DNA of 41,783 bases from Candidatus Peregrinibacteria bacterium CG10_big_fil_rev_8_21_14_0_10_36_19. GTDB lineage: Bacteria; Patescibacteriota; Gracilibacteria; UBA1369; LOWO2-01-FULL-3. The notes beneath the pieces were generated by a model. The model had not been told where the DNA came from. It searched no databases and saw only the letters and a program-made list of their open reading frames with translations. Shown piece by piece: positions 41,636 through 41,783 of this stretch. The position numbers and the translations under genes were made by a program. How positions within the stretch are numbered: position 1 is the stretch's first letter; the number at the start of each line of letters is the position of its first letter. Location: the NCBI GenBank assembly GCA_002772535.1, contig PFDP01000006.1, positions 1 to 41,783 on the forward strand, in the 5' to 3' direction.

Positions 41636-41783
41636 TTTCCGCGCCCTTCTATACTTCACATCAAAGCTATTTTTTGGAACTCCCAGTTTTATCTGCCACT
41701 TTTTCGGCCCATTTTCAGCCACCACTCCATTATGCATAAATTCATGGTGGATTTTGCAGAGAGGGACGAGATTTTGATGGTTA
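41630..41783 (-). CDS. HNH endonuclease family protein, inverted second copy (5' part outside the window)
   Basis: On the minus strand the last 50 codons of an HNH gene: NHQNLVPLCKIHHEF, GPKKWQIKLGVP, FDVKYRRARKL and stop at 41630-41632. About nine in ten bases match the end of the gene at 1-480; most differences are in third positions. Its last bases overlap tsaD by six. The rest of the gene lies past the window edge, so nothing can be said of its N-terminus or start. Confidence 0.85.
   Translation of the reverse strand, partial: NHQNLVPLCKIHHEFMHNGVVAENGPKKWQIKLGVPKNSFDVKYRRARKL

Noticed and set aside
41544-41777. 77-codon plus-strand frame at the right edge
   Set aside because: It is the shadow of tsaD and of the inverted HNH gene, whose protein is clearly conserved on the minus strand.
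1-41783. TGA recoded to glycine (genetic code 25)
   Set aside because: Several genes end at TGA at the expected family length (hsdR, HD-GYP, topB), and no gene needs read-through of TGA.
1-41783. CRISPR array, prophage or insertion sequence
   Set aside because: No regularly spaced repeats, no Cas, integrase, phage structural or transposase gene was seen.

Overview
The window looks like a piece of a small, AT-rich bacterial chromosome with the standard code (TGA ends hsdR at 31016, the HD-GYP gene at 40640 and topB at 19514). Genes are tightly packed, and I see essentially no Shine-Dalgarno sequence before the starts. Many genes seem leaderless: a -10 hexamer lies exactly six bases before the ATG. 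Gene content (a lone HNH gene family, a GGQ-only release factor homologue, a YibE/F protein, a polymer-forming membrane protein, type I restriction) and the coding style suggest a member of Patescibacteria (Candidate Phyla Radiation), perhaps Peregrinibacteria-like. That placement is inference. Use of TGA as stop argues against Gracilibacteria and Absconditabacteria, which recode it.

Layout. 1-480 is the end of an HNH nuclease gene; a close relative lies inverted at the other end of the window (41630-41783). 551-4022 holds rlmH, a CapA-like phosphoesterase, a beta-CASP RNase and a membrane thioredoxin-like protein. 4115-4898 has no credible protein gene. It is clearly richer in G+C than its surroundings, begins with a TTGACA/TACAAT promoter, contains many perfect hairpins and ends in an intrinsic terminator: a candidate ~750-nt structured RNA that I cannot match to a known family. 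4949-11802 holds a DEDDh exonuclease, an M1 aminopeptidase, a peptidoglycan-binding esterase, an HtrA protease and a YibE/F protein. 11850-14406 holds a lipoprotein, a two-gene hypothetical operon and a Fur/Zur-ZIP metal operon with a perfect 23-bp palindrome on its promoter. A second candidate small RNA (14410-14516, minus strand) follows. 14590-21981 holds an ArfB-like factor, a kinase-like protein, a DUF2130 protein, topoisomerase III, a PiT phosphate transporter, a small membrane protein and a histidine phosphatase.

22119-31717 is a defence island: half-length hsdS, hsdM, a small basic protein, a SIR2-like (DUF4917) protein, full-length hsdS, a frameshifted dinD, hsdR and a YgjP-like metalloprotease. 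31718-32997 is a gene-poor junction with tRNA-Gly(TCC), a duplicated 21-bp copy of its 3' end and imperfect repeats. 32998-35042 is an LCP (LytR-CpsA-Psr) gene split by a -1 shift at an A10 run exactly where the catalytic domain begins. 35075-41635 holds a predicted metallopeptidase, an RlmD-type methyltransferase, a polymer-forming membrane protein, a CCA-adding enzyme, an HD-GYP protein and tsaD.

Five of the seven visible convergent gene pairs overlap or abut with no gap to spare, one more overlaps by six bases, and only one pair has room for a terminator. The strongest candidates for something undescribed are the large RNA at 4149-4898, the leaderless promoter grammar used across the window, and the A10 shift in the LCP gene.
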